The notes beneath the pieces are model-generated. The model saw only the letters and a list, made by a program, of their open reading frames with translations, searched no databases and was not told where the DNA came from. The translations under genes were made by a program, and so were the position numbers. A DNA stretch of 64,000 bases from Marinomonas aquiplantarum (lineage in GTDB: Bacteria; Pseudomonadota; Gammaproteobacteria; Pseudomonadales; Marinomonadaceae). This document shows, in pieces, positions 48,266 to 57,762 of this stretch; positions within the stretch are counted from its first letter, which is position 1; every line of letters starts with the position of its first letter. The stretch spans positions 124,001-188,000 of the forward strand of contig NZ_QNRF01000006.1 in NCBI RefSeq assembly GCF_003314975.1, written 5' to 3'.

Positions 48266-49555
48266 ATGAACGCTTGGTATCTCATTTGTTTTCTTTCGGC
48301 TTTAGCGGTTTTTATCGCTTTTACGAACCAATATGTCTTAAAAATGCAAACCACCATTGCCATCACAACTGGCTCAGTGGTTATTTCACTACTTTTGATC
48401 CTTGCGGTAAAAATGCTTGGCGATCAAACCGCCTTGTTTATTACCCAAGTGGTGGCGGGGATAGATTTTAATCAACTGCTTCTCAAAGGCATGTTAGGGT
48501 TTCTGCTGTTTGCAGGGGCATTAGAAATTGACCTCACGGCGCTGCGTAAACAACGCTGGGAAATCACCATTCTAGTACTCTTTTCAACCTTGGTTTCCAC
48601 CTTGATTGTTGGTTACCTGAGCTTCTATATTTTTGGCCTATTGGGCTTCCCTGTGCCGTTAATTTATTGCTTGCTATTCGGCGCACTGATCAGTCCAACG
48701 GACCCGATTGCCGTCCTTGCCATCATCAAACAAATGAGTGCGCCACAAGGCATTTCCATTCAAGTAGAAGGCGAGTCACTGTTTAATGATGGGGTTGGCT
48801 TGGTGATCTTTACCACCATTTTTTCGGTCGCCTTTTATGGTACCGAAGCGCACTTTGCGGATGTGGCAGAACTGTTTCTCGTCGACGCGATTGGCGGCAT
48901 TGTGTTTGGCTTAGCCATTGCAGTGGTTGGTCACTTTGTCATCATTAACTGTAAAGACATTAATATCCGCCTACTGGTGACTTTAACCATTCCATCCGCA
49001 GGCTTTGCCTTAGCAAATATTTGGGAAATTTCAGGCGCACTGGCGATGGTAACCAGTGGTATTTTACTGGGCAACATTACCCGTCAGAAAGCCATTAAAC
49101 GTCGTGGTCCAGATGGCACCCGCTATGTGAAAGACTTCTGGCACGCCACGGACAGTTTTTTAAACGCCTTGCTGTTCCTCATCATCGGCATGCTTATCGT
49201 CACCATGCCGTTTTCGTGGGAAGTCATTGGGCTTGGATTAATCATGATCCCTGTGGTTTTGTTAGCACGCTTTATCAGTGTGGGCAGCCCTTATTTAGTC
49301 TTCAAACGATTCCGTCATTACGATAAACACTCGGTTAAGATTCTAACCTGGGGCGGACTTCGCGGAGGTCTTGCCTTAGCCATGGCAGCGGCGATCCCTT
49401 CGGAAGAAATCATGATCGAAGGCTTTGACCTTCATGACTTAATTGTCATCATCACCTATGTGGTGGTCATTTTCTCTATCATAGTACAAGGTCTAACCAT
49501 TTCGCCTTTAATTCAAAGAAGCATTGAAGCGGCTAAGCAGACTTCTGACAACTAA
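48266..49555 (+). CDS. CPA1 family Na+(K+)/H+ antiporter
   Basis: A 429-residue membrane protein with about 12 segments, of the NhaP/YjcE (CPA1) type. Motifs are LFGALISPTDPIAVLAIIK (ion-binding ND/DP region, about residues 134-152), VEGESLFNDGVGLVIFT and the late TWGGLRGGLALAMA. It exchanges Na+ (or K+) for H+, which fits a marine lifestyle. There is no long C-terminal regulatory domain. Followed by a strong terminator. Confidence 0.92.
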   Translation: MNAWYLICFLSALAVFIAFTNQYVLKMQTTIAITTGSVVISLLLILAVKMLGDQTALFITQVVAGIDFNQLLLKGMLGFLLFAGALEIDLTALRKQRWEITILVLFSTLVSTLIVGYLSFYIFGLLGFPVPLIYCLLFGALISPTDPIAVLAIIKQMSAPQGISIQVEGESLFNDGVGLVIFTTIFSVAFYGTEAHFADVAELFLVDAIGGIVFGLAIAVVGHFVIINCKDINIRLLVTLTIPSAGFALANIWEISGALAMVTSGILLGNITRQKAIKRRGPDGTRYVKDFWHATDSFLNALLFLIIGMLIVTMPFSWEVIGLGLIMIPVVLLARFISVGSPYLVFKRFRHYDKHSVKILTWGGLRGGLALAMAAAIPSEEIMIEGFDLHDLIVIITYVVVIFSIIVQGLTISPLIQRSIEAAKQTSDN

Positions 49556-49565
49556 GGAAGGTACG

Positions 49566-49595
49566 AATAAAAAAGACCGAAAGGTCTTTTTTATT
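49566..49595. terminator. bidirectional terminator after the antiporter
   Basis: AATAAAAAAGACC (49566-49578) pairs perfectly with GGTCTTTTTTATT (49583-49595) around a GAAA tetraloop, with a T6 run in the 3' arm. Confidence 0.95.
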
Positions 49596-49704
49596 GGCCA
49601 AATAAACAATATGACGAATACGGCTGGTTAAGTGTATTAGAATAACGTTATATTAGGATTGATCTCAAACTATAACAATTTATGACTAAGAAGGATCTTA
49701 CGCT

Positions 49705-50577
49705 GTGTCGGGTAACCATAAGATGATTCTTGATCAAGCAGAAATAACTAAACGCAATAACGTTAAAATTCTGGGTGAAGGCCAAAAGATCATGATAATG
49801 GCTCACGGTTTTGGCTGTAATCAAACCATGTGGCGCTTTCTCCTCCCTCAGTTAACACCACATTATAAAATCGTGTTATTTGATTATGTGGGTTGTGGCT
49901 CCTCTGATTGCCAAGCGTACCGAGAAGAGCGTTACAATTGCCTAGATGGTTATGCTCAGGACATTATTGAAATTTGCGATGCTTTTGACCTTCAAGACTG
50001 CATCTTTGTTGGCCACTCCATCAGTGCAACCATTGGTTGGATTATTAACCAACAACGCCCGGAGCTAATTTCTCATCATATCATGGTGTGTCCATCGCCC
50101 TGTTTTATCAACATAGATGACAACTATTCTGGCGGTTTTGATATGCAAGACCTAGAAGGCTTGATTGGTTTGATGAGTCAAGATTATCTCGGTTGGGGAC
50201 AATATCTCGCGCCGATCGTTATGGGCAGTGAGTTACCGGATGATGCTTCCCAGGCAGATGAGAAAGAATCCATGGTTTGGGAGCTTCTAAACAGTTTCTG
50301 TGCAATGGATGTAACCTTTTCCTTACCCTTTGCCAAAGCCTGTTTTTACTCTGACAACCGCCACTTGTTAAAACACATCAATCGCCCCAGCTTAATCTTA
50401 CAGAGCTCAGACGACTTATTAGTGAACTTAAACGTCGCAGAATTCATGGCAAACGAGATCCCTGATAACCAATTAGACATCATAGAAAGCAAAGGACACT
50501 GCCTACACATGACCAACCCTGCTAATGTCATGGAAAGCATGAAACGCTTTCTAGCCACTCAGTCACCTTCGCTCTGA
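49705..50577 (+). CDS. RsbQ-type alpha/beta hydrolase
   Basis: A 290-residue alpha/beta hydrolase of the RsbQ/KAI2-like group. The triad is visible: Ser in FVGHSISATIGW, Asp in LQSSDDLLVN and His in SKGHCLHMTNP; the lid region YSGGFDMQDLEGLIGLM matches RsbQ. In Bacillus RsbQ supports the RsbP phosphatase in sigma-B energy signalling, and plant relatives sense karrikin/strigolactone. No PAS or PP2C partner lies nearby, so the role is unknown. GTG start behind AAGGATC. Confidence 0.88.
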   Translation: MSGNHKMILDQAEITKRNNVKILGEGQKIMIMAHGFGCNQTMWRFLLPQLTPHYKIVLFDYVGCGSSDCQAYREERYNCLDGYAQDIIEICDAFDLQDCIFVGHSISATIGWIINQQRPELISHHIMVCPSPCFINIDDNYSGGFDMQDLEGLIGLMSQDYLGWGQYLAPIVMGSELPDDASQADEKESMVWELLNSFCAMDVTFSLPFAKACFYSDNRHLLKHINRPSLILQSSDDLLVNLNVAEFMANEIPDNQLDIIESKGHCLHMTNPANVMESMKRFLATQSPSL

Positions 50578-50663
50578 CATGACACTTGGTGACTGATGAC
50601 GCTCGTTTGGAAATTGTCTTTATTTGAAGGCGGTATGGTATGAAGACGGCTTCAACACGACCA

Positions 50664-51311
50664 TCACTCTCGATGAACAGCAAACAAGGTGCCGTCTTTA
50701 TAATGACCGAGTAACTCTCGAATACTCATTTGAGTAACTTGGTTATTGTAATAAGACGCGTTCGCAGCTGCTCCCTGTTTCAGATCTTTGCGCACGCCTC
50801 GTTTGCCATCGTAAGCATGAGAACTACTTTTGAGAAGAACCTGATTGTCTTCTACGGTGACTACCATCATGGTGCCGTACTTGTATATCGGATCTTCATT
50901 CTGAAAAATTTTCGAAAAATCGACCGAGTAAATGTCATTCACCCGCGGCGTTTCAAGATACGCTAATGTTTTGTGTGCTTGTTCTTGCTGAAAGTAGTCA
51001 TTCGCCAAAAACACACAAGGTACGATAACCGCCCAAACTTCGACAGGAAGAAATAGAAAGGTATGAGCGGGAGGACGAGTTTTCTTGCCGGTTTCCGAAT
51101 GCACTCGCCATATTCGATCTCGCAGATTAAGCCACAAGCCAATAGCCGCGACGAGCAACGCCACCGCCACCACAGAAAAGAGTTTCACCCAACGATTTTG
51201 TTGGTAAAAATCCTCCCCCATCACGCCATCCACAAGCATTTGAACGTCCACAAAGGCGGTAATAAAAATGGCCGGAGCAAGCCAACCTAGTCCTTTCCAG
51301 ATAGGTAACAT
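50664..51311 (-). CDS. hypothetical membrane protein
   Basis: A 215-residue protein with three membrane segments (about residues 8-27, 43-61 and 88-104) and a C-terminal soluble domain (YKYGTMMVVTVEDNQVLLKSS) that should be periplasmic or cytosolic depending on topology. ATG 51311 is preferred because AAGGAAG lies just upstream; the longer frame (51326) begins inside that site. I do not recognise the family. Confidence 0.7.
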   Translation of the reverse strand: MLPIWKGLGWLAPAIFITAFVDVQMLVDGVMGEDFYQQNRWVKLFSVVAVALLVAAIGLWLNLRDRIWRVHSETGKKTRPPAHTFLFLPVEVWAVIVPCVFLANDYFQQEQAHKTLAYLETPRVNDIYSVDFSKIFQNEDPIYKYGTMMVVTVEDNQVLLKSSSHAYDGKRGVRKDLKQGAAANASYYNNQVTQMSIRELLGHYKDGTLFAVHRE

Positions 51312-51470
51312 TTTATCTTCCTTCAAAACGCCTTTGGTTCTTTATTAAATTTTAATTTCAATACAATTACAAGGAAGGTTTTTATCATGATCACATCACA
51401 GATTAACTATTGATAAGTTATAAAATCCGTCTAAAATCGCCACATATTCAACTGTAGACTAGGATTTTTT

Positions 51471-52388
51471 ATGACAAACATTACCATTTTAGATGGTGGC
51501 ATGGGCCGTGAACTCGCGCGTCTTGGCGCTCCTTTTAAACAACCAGAATGGTCTGCCCTCGCGTTAATGGAAGCCCCTGAAACTGTGAAGGCCATCCACC
51601 AGTCTTTTATTAACAGCGGTTCTCAGGTGATCACCACCAACAGTTATTCACTGGTGCCTTTTCACATAGGCGAAGACGTATTTAAACAACGTGTCCGTGA
51701 ACTGACGCATTTATCTGGCAAACTCGCTCGTGACGCTGCAGATGAAGCGGACCATAAAGTACAAGTAGCGGCTTCCGTGGCACCCTTATTTGGCTCGTAC
51801 CGTGCCGACCTTTACCAAGCCGATCGCGTTACTGAGATTGCCACCCCCATCATCGAAGAACTGGCACCGTTTGCGGATCTATGGCTATTAGAAACCCAAT
51901 GCCTGATCGACGAGTCCAGCCGTGTTATTGCTTTAATCGAACAAATCGACACGGCCAAAAAGCCTATTTGGGTATCCTTCACTCTAGAAGATTCAGAGCA
52001 AACGGCAGAGCCTTTGCTGCGTTCAGGTGAAACCGTTGTCGACGCAGTGAAAGCGATGCAAAAACTGGGCGTAGATGCCATTCTGTTTAATTGCAGCCAG
52101 CCAGAAATCATTGGTGAAGCCATTGCATTGACGCAGTCGCTGTTGAGTGAACTGGGCGCAAATGATATTGAGATCGGCGCTTACGCCAACGCCTTCCCAC
52201 CCACGCCAAAAGATGCCACGGCGAATGACGGTTTAGATGAGTTGCGTGAAGATCTTACTCCGCCCGCTTACTTAACTTGGGTTAAACAATGGCAGAACAA
52301 AGGCGCAAGCTTGATTGGCGGTTGTTGCGGCATTGGACCTGAGCACATTCTAGCCATTAAAGAATACACTCAAAAACACGAGTCTTGA
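51471..52388 (+). CDS. mmuM: homocysteine S-methyltransferase family protein
   Basis: A 305-residue zinc-dependent enzyme of the MmuM/Pfam S-methyl_trans family, transferring a methyl group from S-methylmethionine or a related donor to homocysteine. It opens ITILDGGMGRELARLGA; zinc ligands are Cys in ILFNCSQPE (near residue 207) and the GGCCGIGPEH pair near residue 284. No mmuP-type permease adjoins. The mmuM name is by family; the methyl donor is not provable. Confidence 0.85.
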   Translation: MTNITILDGGMGRELARLGAPFKQPEWSALALMEAPETVKAIHQSFINSGSQVITTNSYSLVPFHIGEDVFKQRVRELTHLSGKLARDAADEADHKVQVAASVAPLFGSYRADLYQADRVTEIATPIIEELAPFADLWLLETQCLIDESSRVIALIEQIDTAKKPIWVSFTLEDSEQTAEPLLRSGETVVDAVKAMQKLGVDAILFNCSQPEIIGEAIALTQSLLSELGANDIEIGAYANAFPPTPKDATANDGLDELREDLTPPAYLTWVKQWQNKGASLIGGCCGIGPEHILAIKEYTQKHES

Positions 52389-52397
52389 GTCAGTACA

Positions 52398-52431
52398 GTA
52401 GGCTAAATCACGTGATTTAGCCTACTTTTTT
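52398..52431 (+). terminator. strong terminator after mmuM
   Basis: GTAGGCTAAATCAC and its exact complement GTGATTTAGCCTAC (52398-52425) form a perfect 28-base palindrome followed by a T6 run (52426-52431). Confidence 0.93.
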
Positions 52432-52438
52432 GAAGAGG

Positions 52439-53032
52439 CTACGGCGTGTTAAGCGCTTCGGCAATCTGTTTTGCCATCGGCTCCACAATCTGATTAATCC
52501 AGTTACTGGCGAGGGTCTGAGTTAAGGCTGAATAACCGTCAGAACGAAGGTAATCCGTCACATCAAACACCTGGGTTTTCAAAATTTCTCCTTCCGCAGA
52601 CCTCAATTGCCAGCGTCCCGTAATGTTCACGCCCCCCTGTAAATCCGCATAGAAACGATCCACTTCAATGTTTAATTGAGCAATAGCATAACTTGGCAAA
52701 CGCTGTCTGGCATACCAAGCAATATTCTTTAGGCTTTTCTCCAGACGCTGTTGGGTTAATCGCGTTAATTGAGGAGCTAAAGGTTCCGCCCAAAGATGGC
52801 TTTGCGAACGATGCACTGCCCCTGTTTTTGAGACCAATACAATCTCGTTTCCAGACAAATAATTTGCCACCTCGACCGGCATCATTTGGATCTGCATTGG
52901 CGCCGTTGCTATGGCACTTACTTTATCACTAGAACTGTCGACTAAAAGGTATTCATAACTGGGTGGTGTCGGGCTAGCACAGCCCACCAATACACTGGTA
53001 ATCAAACTCAAGACCATCATTCTTACAAACAT
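52439..53032 (-). CDS. pqiC: PqiC lipoprotein
   Basis: A 197-residue lipoprotein (lipobox LVGC at residues 16-19) of the PqiC/YmbA family. In E. coli PqiC anchors the PqiB tunnel at the outer membrane. Family landmarks are EYLLVDSS, the PVEVANYLSGNEIVL strand, SHLWAEPLAPQLTRLTQQRLEKSL and VDRFYADLQGGVNITGRW. It is the last gene of the pqiABC operon, 20 bases after pqiB. Confidence 0.9.
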   Translation of the reverse strand: MFVRMMVLSLITSVLVGCASPTPPSYEYLLVDSSSDKVSAIATAPMQIQMMPVEVANYLSGNEIVLVSKTGAVHRSQSHLWAEPLAPQLTRLTQQRLEKSLKNIAWYARQRLPSYAIAQLNIEVDRFYADLQGGVNITGRWQLRSAEGEILKTQVFDVTDYLRSDGYSALTQTLASNWINQIVEPMAKQIAEALNTP

Positions 53033-53052
53033 AAATCGCTTTAACCTTTTAA

Positions 53053-54699
53053 CTATTGCGCCGCTCTGGGCTGTATTTCTACTTTAGGTTTACTATCAAA
53101 AATCAATCGATTCGGGTTTTCTCTCAGTTGTCGTAACAAAGGTTGCAACTCATTTAACGCCCTATCTAACGACACCAGATTTTGGCGTAATGGTTGTCCA
53201 ATCAAACCGTCTGCTTGGTAGGTTTCCAACGTTTGATTCAAGGTTCGAATAGCCGCCGATAAATCTCCGGGGATTTGTTGTGTCTCAGACTGATCCATCA
53301 ACTTTCTCACACTGTCACTGACTTGCTGTAAGCGCTGTAGGGTCGTGTCGACTTCTGACATGGTGTTCCCCAATTGCTCGAAAGTTTTTTGCAAGGGAAC
53401 TTGCGCTAGGTTATCGAGCATCAAGCTAATTTTAGACTCTATGTTCGCAAGAGCGTTAGGGGCCGTCGGAAACACATCATAGCCTTCAAATTCACGCCAG
53501 CGAATGGGCGAAGGCGTGTCCATAAAGTCCAAACTAATGACCCTGGCAGCATTCAAATAATTACCAATCACCAAAGACGCCCGTAAGCCTTTGTCCATAC
53601 GATCTTCTAACATATCGTCCCATTGTGACAATGACATCACATCGGGCATGTCAGGGGTGTTTAAGCGCTGCGGCTCGATGCGTGCCAACACAGGTATTAC
53701 AGGAGTATCCAGCTTGGATAAGGAGGTCATAGAGATGCCACTAAAAGGCACTTCCATGACCGTACCGATACGAACCCCTCGAAACTCCACAGCCGCGCCA
53801 GGGTATAAGCCACTCAGGTTAGCATCAAACAAAAACACATATTCTATGTACTCGTCATAAACCTGATTATCGGCAGTTTCTTTCGAATCAAATAATTGAA
53901 ATTCAGACAGATCAGCCACCGCCTCACCAGCAGGTCGTCCGTCTGGCAAAGCAAAAGAAATACCGCCTGATAAGAAGGTTTCTAACGAATCCAAACTGAA
54001 TTCGAAGCCACTGGCGGAACTCTTAAACGATACCCCAGGCGTTACCCAAAATTGCACCGCTGAGTTGACCAAAGCATCATAAGGCGAGCGAATGACCAAT
54101 TGATAGGTAATGGCTTTGCGGCTAGTATCAAAGTCCACTTTCTCGATGTAGCCCACTTCATAGCCACGAAAATGCACCGGCGCACCCACATCGAGTGTGG
54201 CACCTTTTTCGCTCACCAACTTAACTCGAATGCCTTCATTCTCCGTAGCCAAAGGCGGCTGATCTAAAATCGTAAAGCGAGTTTGAATTTGCCCGCTTTC
54301 GCCCGGTGTCATGTCAATGTAAGCTCCGGATAATAAGGTGCCTAACCCACTCACCCCTTCTTTGCCGATGCGTGGTTTCACCACCCAAAACTGCGCATCT
54401 TGCTTAAGCATTTGATCCGTCCCTTGGTTCATTCGAACCTGAATCACGGCATTTTCATAATCATCACTTAAGCGAATATCAATGACCCGACCCACATCCA
54501 CATTACGGGATTTAAGCTTGGTTTTACCCACTTCTAAACCGTCTGCGTTAGCAGCCACCAAGGTAATCAAAGGCCCCTGACTGGACCAATTTTGATACAA
54601 CATCCAAGCCGCCACCATCAAAGCAATCAGTGGCACCAGCCAAATTGAATTAAAACGTACCTTGCGCATATTCTCGACTGGATTCAGATCATCGCTCAC
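53053..54699 (-). CDS. pqiB: PqiB MCE-domain lipid-transport tunnel protein
   Basis: A 548-residue (E. coli 546) membrane-anchored protein that forms a periplasm-spanning tube moving lipids between membranes. One N-terminal membrane segment (NSIWLVPLIALMVAAWMLY) precedes three MCE domains, each with GLEVGKTKLKSRNVDVG-like or GYEVGYIEKVDF / RIGTVMEVPFSG signatures, then a long C-terminal coiled region. GTG 54699, preceded by GGGAG, is the start; it overlaps pqiA by 11 bases. Confidence 0.93.
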   Translation of the reverse strand: MSDDLNPVENMRKVRFNSIWLVPLIALMVAAWMLYQNWSSQGPLITLVAANADGLEVGKTKLKSRNVDVGRVIDIRLSDDYENAVIQVRMNQGTDQMLKQDAQFWVVKPRIGKEGVSGLGTLLSGAYIDMTPGESGQIQTRFTILDQPPLATENEGIRVKLVSEKGATLDVGAPVHFRGYEVGYIEKVDFDTSRKAITYQLVIRSPYDALVNSAVQFWVTPGVSFKSSASGFEFSLDSLETFLSGGISFALPDGRPAGEAVADLSEFQLFDSKETADNQVYDEYIEYVFLFDANLSGLYPGAAVEFRGVRIGTVMEVPFSGISMTSLSKLDTPVIPVLARIEPQRLNTPDMPDVMSLSQWDDMLEDRMDKGLRASLVIGNYLNAARVISLDFMDTPSPIRWREFEGYDVFPTAPNALANIESKISLMLDNLAQVPLQKTFEQLGNTMSEVDTTLQRLQQVSDSVRKLMDQSETQQIPGDLSAAIRTLNQTLETYQADGLIGQPLRQNLVSLDRALNELQPLLRQLRENPNRLIFDSKPKVEIQPRAAQ

Positions 54700-55966
54700 G
54701 CTTTGCTCCCTTGTTATATATATCACTTGCGTACCTGTCTCTGTCCCACAGCAACCTTGGGTCAAACGACATGGCCGCTAACATCGTTAGTATGACCACA
54801 GAGGTAAAAGACAATACCGCTGGGCCTGGGTAAATGGCCATTAAATTTCCCATTTGCACCATACTGGTTAAAACCGCCACCACAAACACATCAATCATCG
54901 ACCAGCGACCAACCAATTCTGTCAATCTATACAGTTTCACTTTCTGTTTGGTTAAATGACGACTAGGGAAATAACATTGCCAAATTAACCAAGATAATGC
55001 CGCAATTTTGGCTAATGGAATCACCACACTTGCTATCAAAATCACCAATGCAACTGGGTATGACTCCAGTGACCAGAGCAGAAACACTCCCCCCATGATG
55101 GTGGAAGGCTCAGTATTACCAAGAAAGGTGGTTTGCATGATAGGAAACACATTAGCAGGAATATACATGACCAAAGCAGCGATCAATAACGCCAAGGTGG
55201 TGGATAAGCTACGTGGTCGTCGAGTGTAAATTGAATGACCACAACGCTGACAGTGTCGATGTTCATCGGACAATACCGCCCCACAAAAATGGCAACCAAT
55301 CAGCCCTTGAGACTGAGCGTTACCTTGCTCAACACTATGATTCCTCGCTGCACCAGCCACCTGATGCCACAACCAACGCTTATCCACCAAAGAAACGGTT
55401 TTTAACAATAACAACACGTAGCCACAGAACGCCCAAAATGACAGACCTAACTTAATATCCGCTAAGCTATTCACCTTCACCAGAGCCACGAGAATACCCA
55501 CTAAGAAGACATCCACCATCAACCACGGCTGCACCACCAGCAGCCATCGCACAGAGTAACGCTGTGCTTTATTCAACACATTAGAATGATGGAAACTCCA
55601 CACCAAAAACAAAATAGAGCCTAAATACACCAAAGGAAAAACAAACAGTGCCAAACTAATCACTGCCCCTAAAAGCAGGTAACCTTGCCCTAGTAACACC
55701 GTCAGAGTGTCCACCAATGTCACGCTTCTTTCGACCCCATTGGTGGCAAAGCTCAAAAAAGGAAAACTTATGGCCAAGAACAACATCAATAAGCAAGACA
55801 GGCCAAAAGCCAAAATTCGACGGGTAGCATAAGCGTGAACACTCACCAATATATGGTCACAATGGGTACAACGAAGACGTTCGCCACTCTGCAAGTCAGG
55901 CATTGGATTCACCTGATCACATTGCTCACAAACCGTGACCTGTTCAGAAAACATTCTTTGACTCAT
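54689..55966 (-). CDS. pqiA: PqiA integral membrane protein
   Basis: A roughly 425-residue protein with two homologous halves, each opening with a rubredoxin-like zinc ribbon (CEQCDQVNPMPDL...CTHCDH; CHFCGAVLSDEHRHCQRCGH) and carrying four membrane segments, as in E. coli PqiA. It partners PqiB in lipid trafficking and was first noted as paraquat-inducible. Starts at 56005, 55966 and 55954 are all in frame without clear ribosome sites; 55966 (MSQRMFSEQ) is preferred because the extra N-terminus is non-homologous. First gene of pqiABC. Confidence 0.92.
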   Translation of the reverse strand: MSQRMFSEQVTVCEQCDQVNPMPDLQSGERLRCTHCDHILVSVHAYATRRILAFGLSCLLMLFLAISFPFLSFATNGVERSVTLVDTLTVLLGQGYLLLGAVISLALFVFPLVYLGSILFLVWSFHHSNVLNKAQRYSVRWLLVVQPWLMVDVFLVGILVALVKVNSLADIKLGLSFWAFCGYVLLLLKTVSLVDKRWLWHQVAGAARNHSVEQGNAQSQGLIGCHFCGAVLSDEHRHCQRCGHSIYTRRPRSLSTTLALLIAALVMYIPANVFPIMQTTFLGNTEPSTIMGGVFLLWSLESYPVALVILIASVVIPLAKIAALSWLIWQCYFPSRHLTKQKVKLYRLTELVGRWSMIDVFVVAVLTSMVQMGNLMAIYPGPAVLSFTSVVILTMLAAMSFDPRLLWDRDRYASDIYNKGAKRER

Positions 55967-56026
55967 ACAAGGCAAACATAAAAATAGTGCGACAACTCTC
56001 CACATTCAAATAAGTGTTCAAAGGAT

Positions 56027-56054
56027 AAAAAAGGGGTATCAAACACGATACCCC
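56027..56054 (-). terminator. terminator for the DUF2867 gene
   Basis: GGGGTATC (56033-56040) and GATACCCC (56047-56054) form an 8-bp stem; on the minus strand a T6 run follows, ending transcription before pqiA. Confidence 0.87.
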
Positions 56055-56131
56055 ATCCATAACGCAAGCTATCTAAGATATACCAAAATAGCTAACTCAT
56101 TCATATTCTATATAAACCCAAGTACAAAGAG

Positions 56132-56635
56132 TTAATTAACAGGCTCTAAACGAGACAAGCTCGCCGGTACGATCTTTTTATGAACGGGCGCAACAAAAAA
56201 CATATACACCTTGCCCAAACGATTCTTCACATGCACGACCGTCGTCACATACAGTTTAAGCAGATCGCCTTCTGTCTCTAAAAACAAAGACAGCTTCACA
56301 TCCAAATGTTTGTCTTTATCTTCCAAAATCACTTCCTGTTCTTGGCTGGACAAGACCTTAAAGATGCCCACTTGATCGCCCACTAGATAATCACACGCTT
56401 GTTTCGCTGGTATGACATTACCGATTAAGCCTAAATTTTTTAGCCCAAACAGCACCACCACTCGATTGCGAACCCACATCAATCGCTCTACCCATCGAGG
56501 GGTGTTATTCACCATGTCTAACCACACCTGCATAGCTGATTGCCCTTTATTCAGAGTGTGGTAAGTAAAACAATCGGTAAAGTAAGCATTTGCCATGAAT
56601 TGGTTAATTGCCGCTTCGCTCGGTACTTTCTGCAT
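56132..56635 (-). CDS. DUF2867 family protein
   Basis: A 167-residue protein with the DUF2867 pattern: helical N-terminal part (ALLCTDCFTY-like YFTDCFTYHTL), WLDMVNNTPRWVERLMWVRN, and later KDKHLDVKLSLFLE and VVHVKNRLGKVYMFFVAPVHKKIV, where the last is highly typical of the family. The fold suggests a small-ligand-binding helix-grip domain; function unknown. Monocistronic, with a terminator. Confidence 0.83.
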   Translation of the reverse strand: MQKVPSEAAINQFMANAYFTDCFTYHTLNKGQSAMQVWLDMVNNTPRWVERLMWVRNRVVVLFGLKNLGLIGNVIPAKQACDYLVGDQVGIFKVLSSQEQEVILEDKDKHLDVKLSLFLETEGDLLKLYVTTVVHVKNRLGKVYMFFVAPVHKKIVPASLSRLEPVN

Positions 56636-56750
56636 TTTTTCGTCCCTAAAAATAATGTCGTTAATGAGTTGATTTCAACTCGCTGCTATTGACCATACTA
56701 GTCAATTTTTCTCTGAAAACCTGTAGTAAACTGTAATAATACGTCTGAAT

Positions 56751-57749
56751 TTATTGCGTTTTTATGGCCGGAAGATACTGACTTAGGGTCGCAGGTAAAT
56801 GAGACACGATAAAACGTCGAGATGCTTGCCAATAAACCGATAACAACAACAATATGCTCCCCATCACCATGCCCGTCATGGCAATACTGTCCGCCACATT
56901 ACCAAAGTTAGCAAACAGTTCCTGCAACGCATAAATCACATAAAACAAAGAAGACACCATGAAAGCACGGCGATCTACCGTAATAGAAATGAGCGTCATT
57001 AGTAGATATAAGAGCACAATAAACACCATATTAGGAATGCTCTCATTACCGTCTAGAATCCCCAGTGTGGAAAAAACAGGATGAATAATCAAAGGCGCTG
57101 ACAACATATGCAGCCAAAACGCCACATCGGACTTTCGAGTAATGCGTTGCGTGTCCTGTGCGTCCCAATACATAGCAAAAGCAAAACACAAAACCCCAAA
57201 CACAAACAAAGTCGACATCACCATCAGACCATCTTCAGGGAGAAAAGCGATAATTGCCGAAGCGACTATGGCCATACCAGCTGCGGTCGCTACGGCAATG
57301 GTCATCGGCACATTAAAACGTCGCCAATGTCCATAAGCCGCAACCAGTGCCACCGTCGTAGAGATGACTTCAGCGAACAGCTGACCAGCAAAAATAGATT
57401 GGCTCAACATGAAACTGCCGCCAACAAAACTGAGTAATAGAAAAATGGCTGGCAAAGCCATTTTGCGTTTCAAAATAAAGACGTCTCCTAGCCACCAAGC
57501 AAGGATGACAAACACCAAATGAGCCACAATTGGGTTCACCAATTGCAACACCCATAAAGACGAGAAGAGCAATAAAGCGCAGGCAATCACCACAAAAATA
57601 TCGTTAAACCCACCCAATAAACGAAAGTTCTCTTCATCGACCACTGAGGTCTTGCGTGAGTTGGCAATAAAGTCACGAAATGCTGTCACGGATTGCGGCG
57701 ATAAAACACCCTGTTTAACCGCAGAATCAAGATCTTCATCTGTATACAT
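56751..57749 (-). CDS. hypothetical DUF2157-like polytopic membrane protein
   Basis: A 332-residue protein with a short soluble N-terminus (DEDLDSAVKQGVLSPQSVTAFRDF) and roughly ten membrane segments. The layout recalls the DUF2157/DUF4401 group of bacterial membrane proteins, but I see no diagnostic motif. It starts 14 bases... after the next gene's stop on the same strand, so the two may be cotranscribed. Function unknown. Confidence 0.68.
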   Translation of the reverse strand: MYTDEDLDSAVKQGVLSPQSVTAFRDFIANSRKTSVVDEENFRLLGGFNDIFVVIACALLLFSSLWVLQLVNPIVAHLVFVILAWWLGDVFILKRKMALPAIFLLLSFVGGSFMLSQSIFAGQLFAEVISTTVALVAAYGHWRRFNVPMTIAVATAAGMAIVASAIIAFLPEDGLMVMSTLFVFGVLCFAFAMYWDAQDTQRITRKSDVAFWLHMLSAPLIIHPVFSTLGILDGNESIPNMVFIVLLYLLMTLISITVDRRAFMVSSLFYVIYALQELFANFGNVADSIAMTGMVMGSILLLLSVYWQASRRFIVSHLPATLSQYLPAIKTQ

Positions 57750-57762
57750 ATAACTGTCCCTA

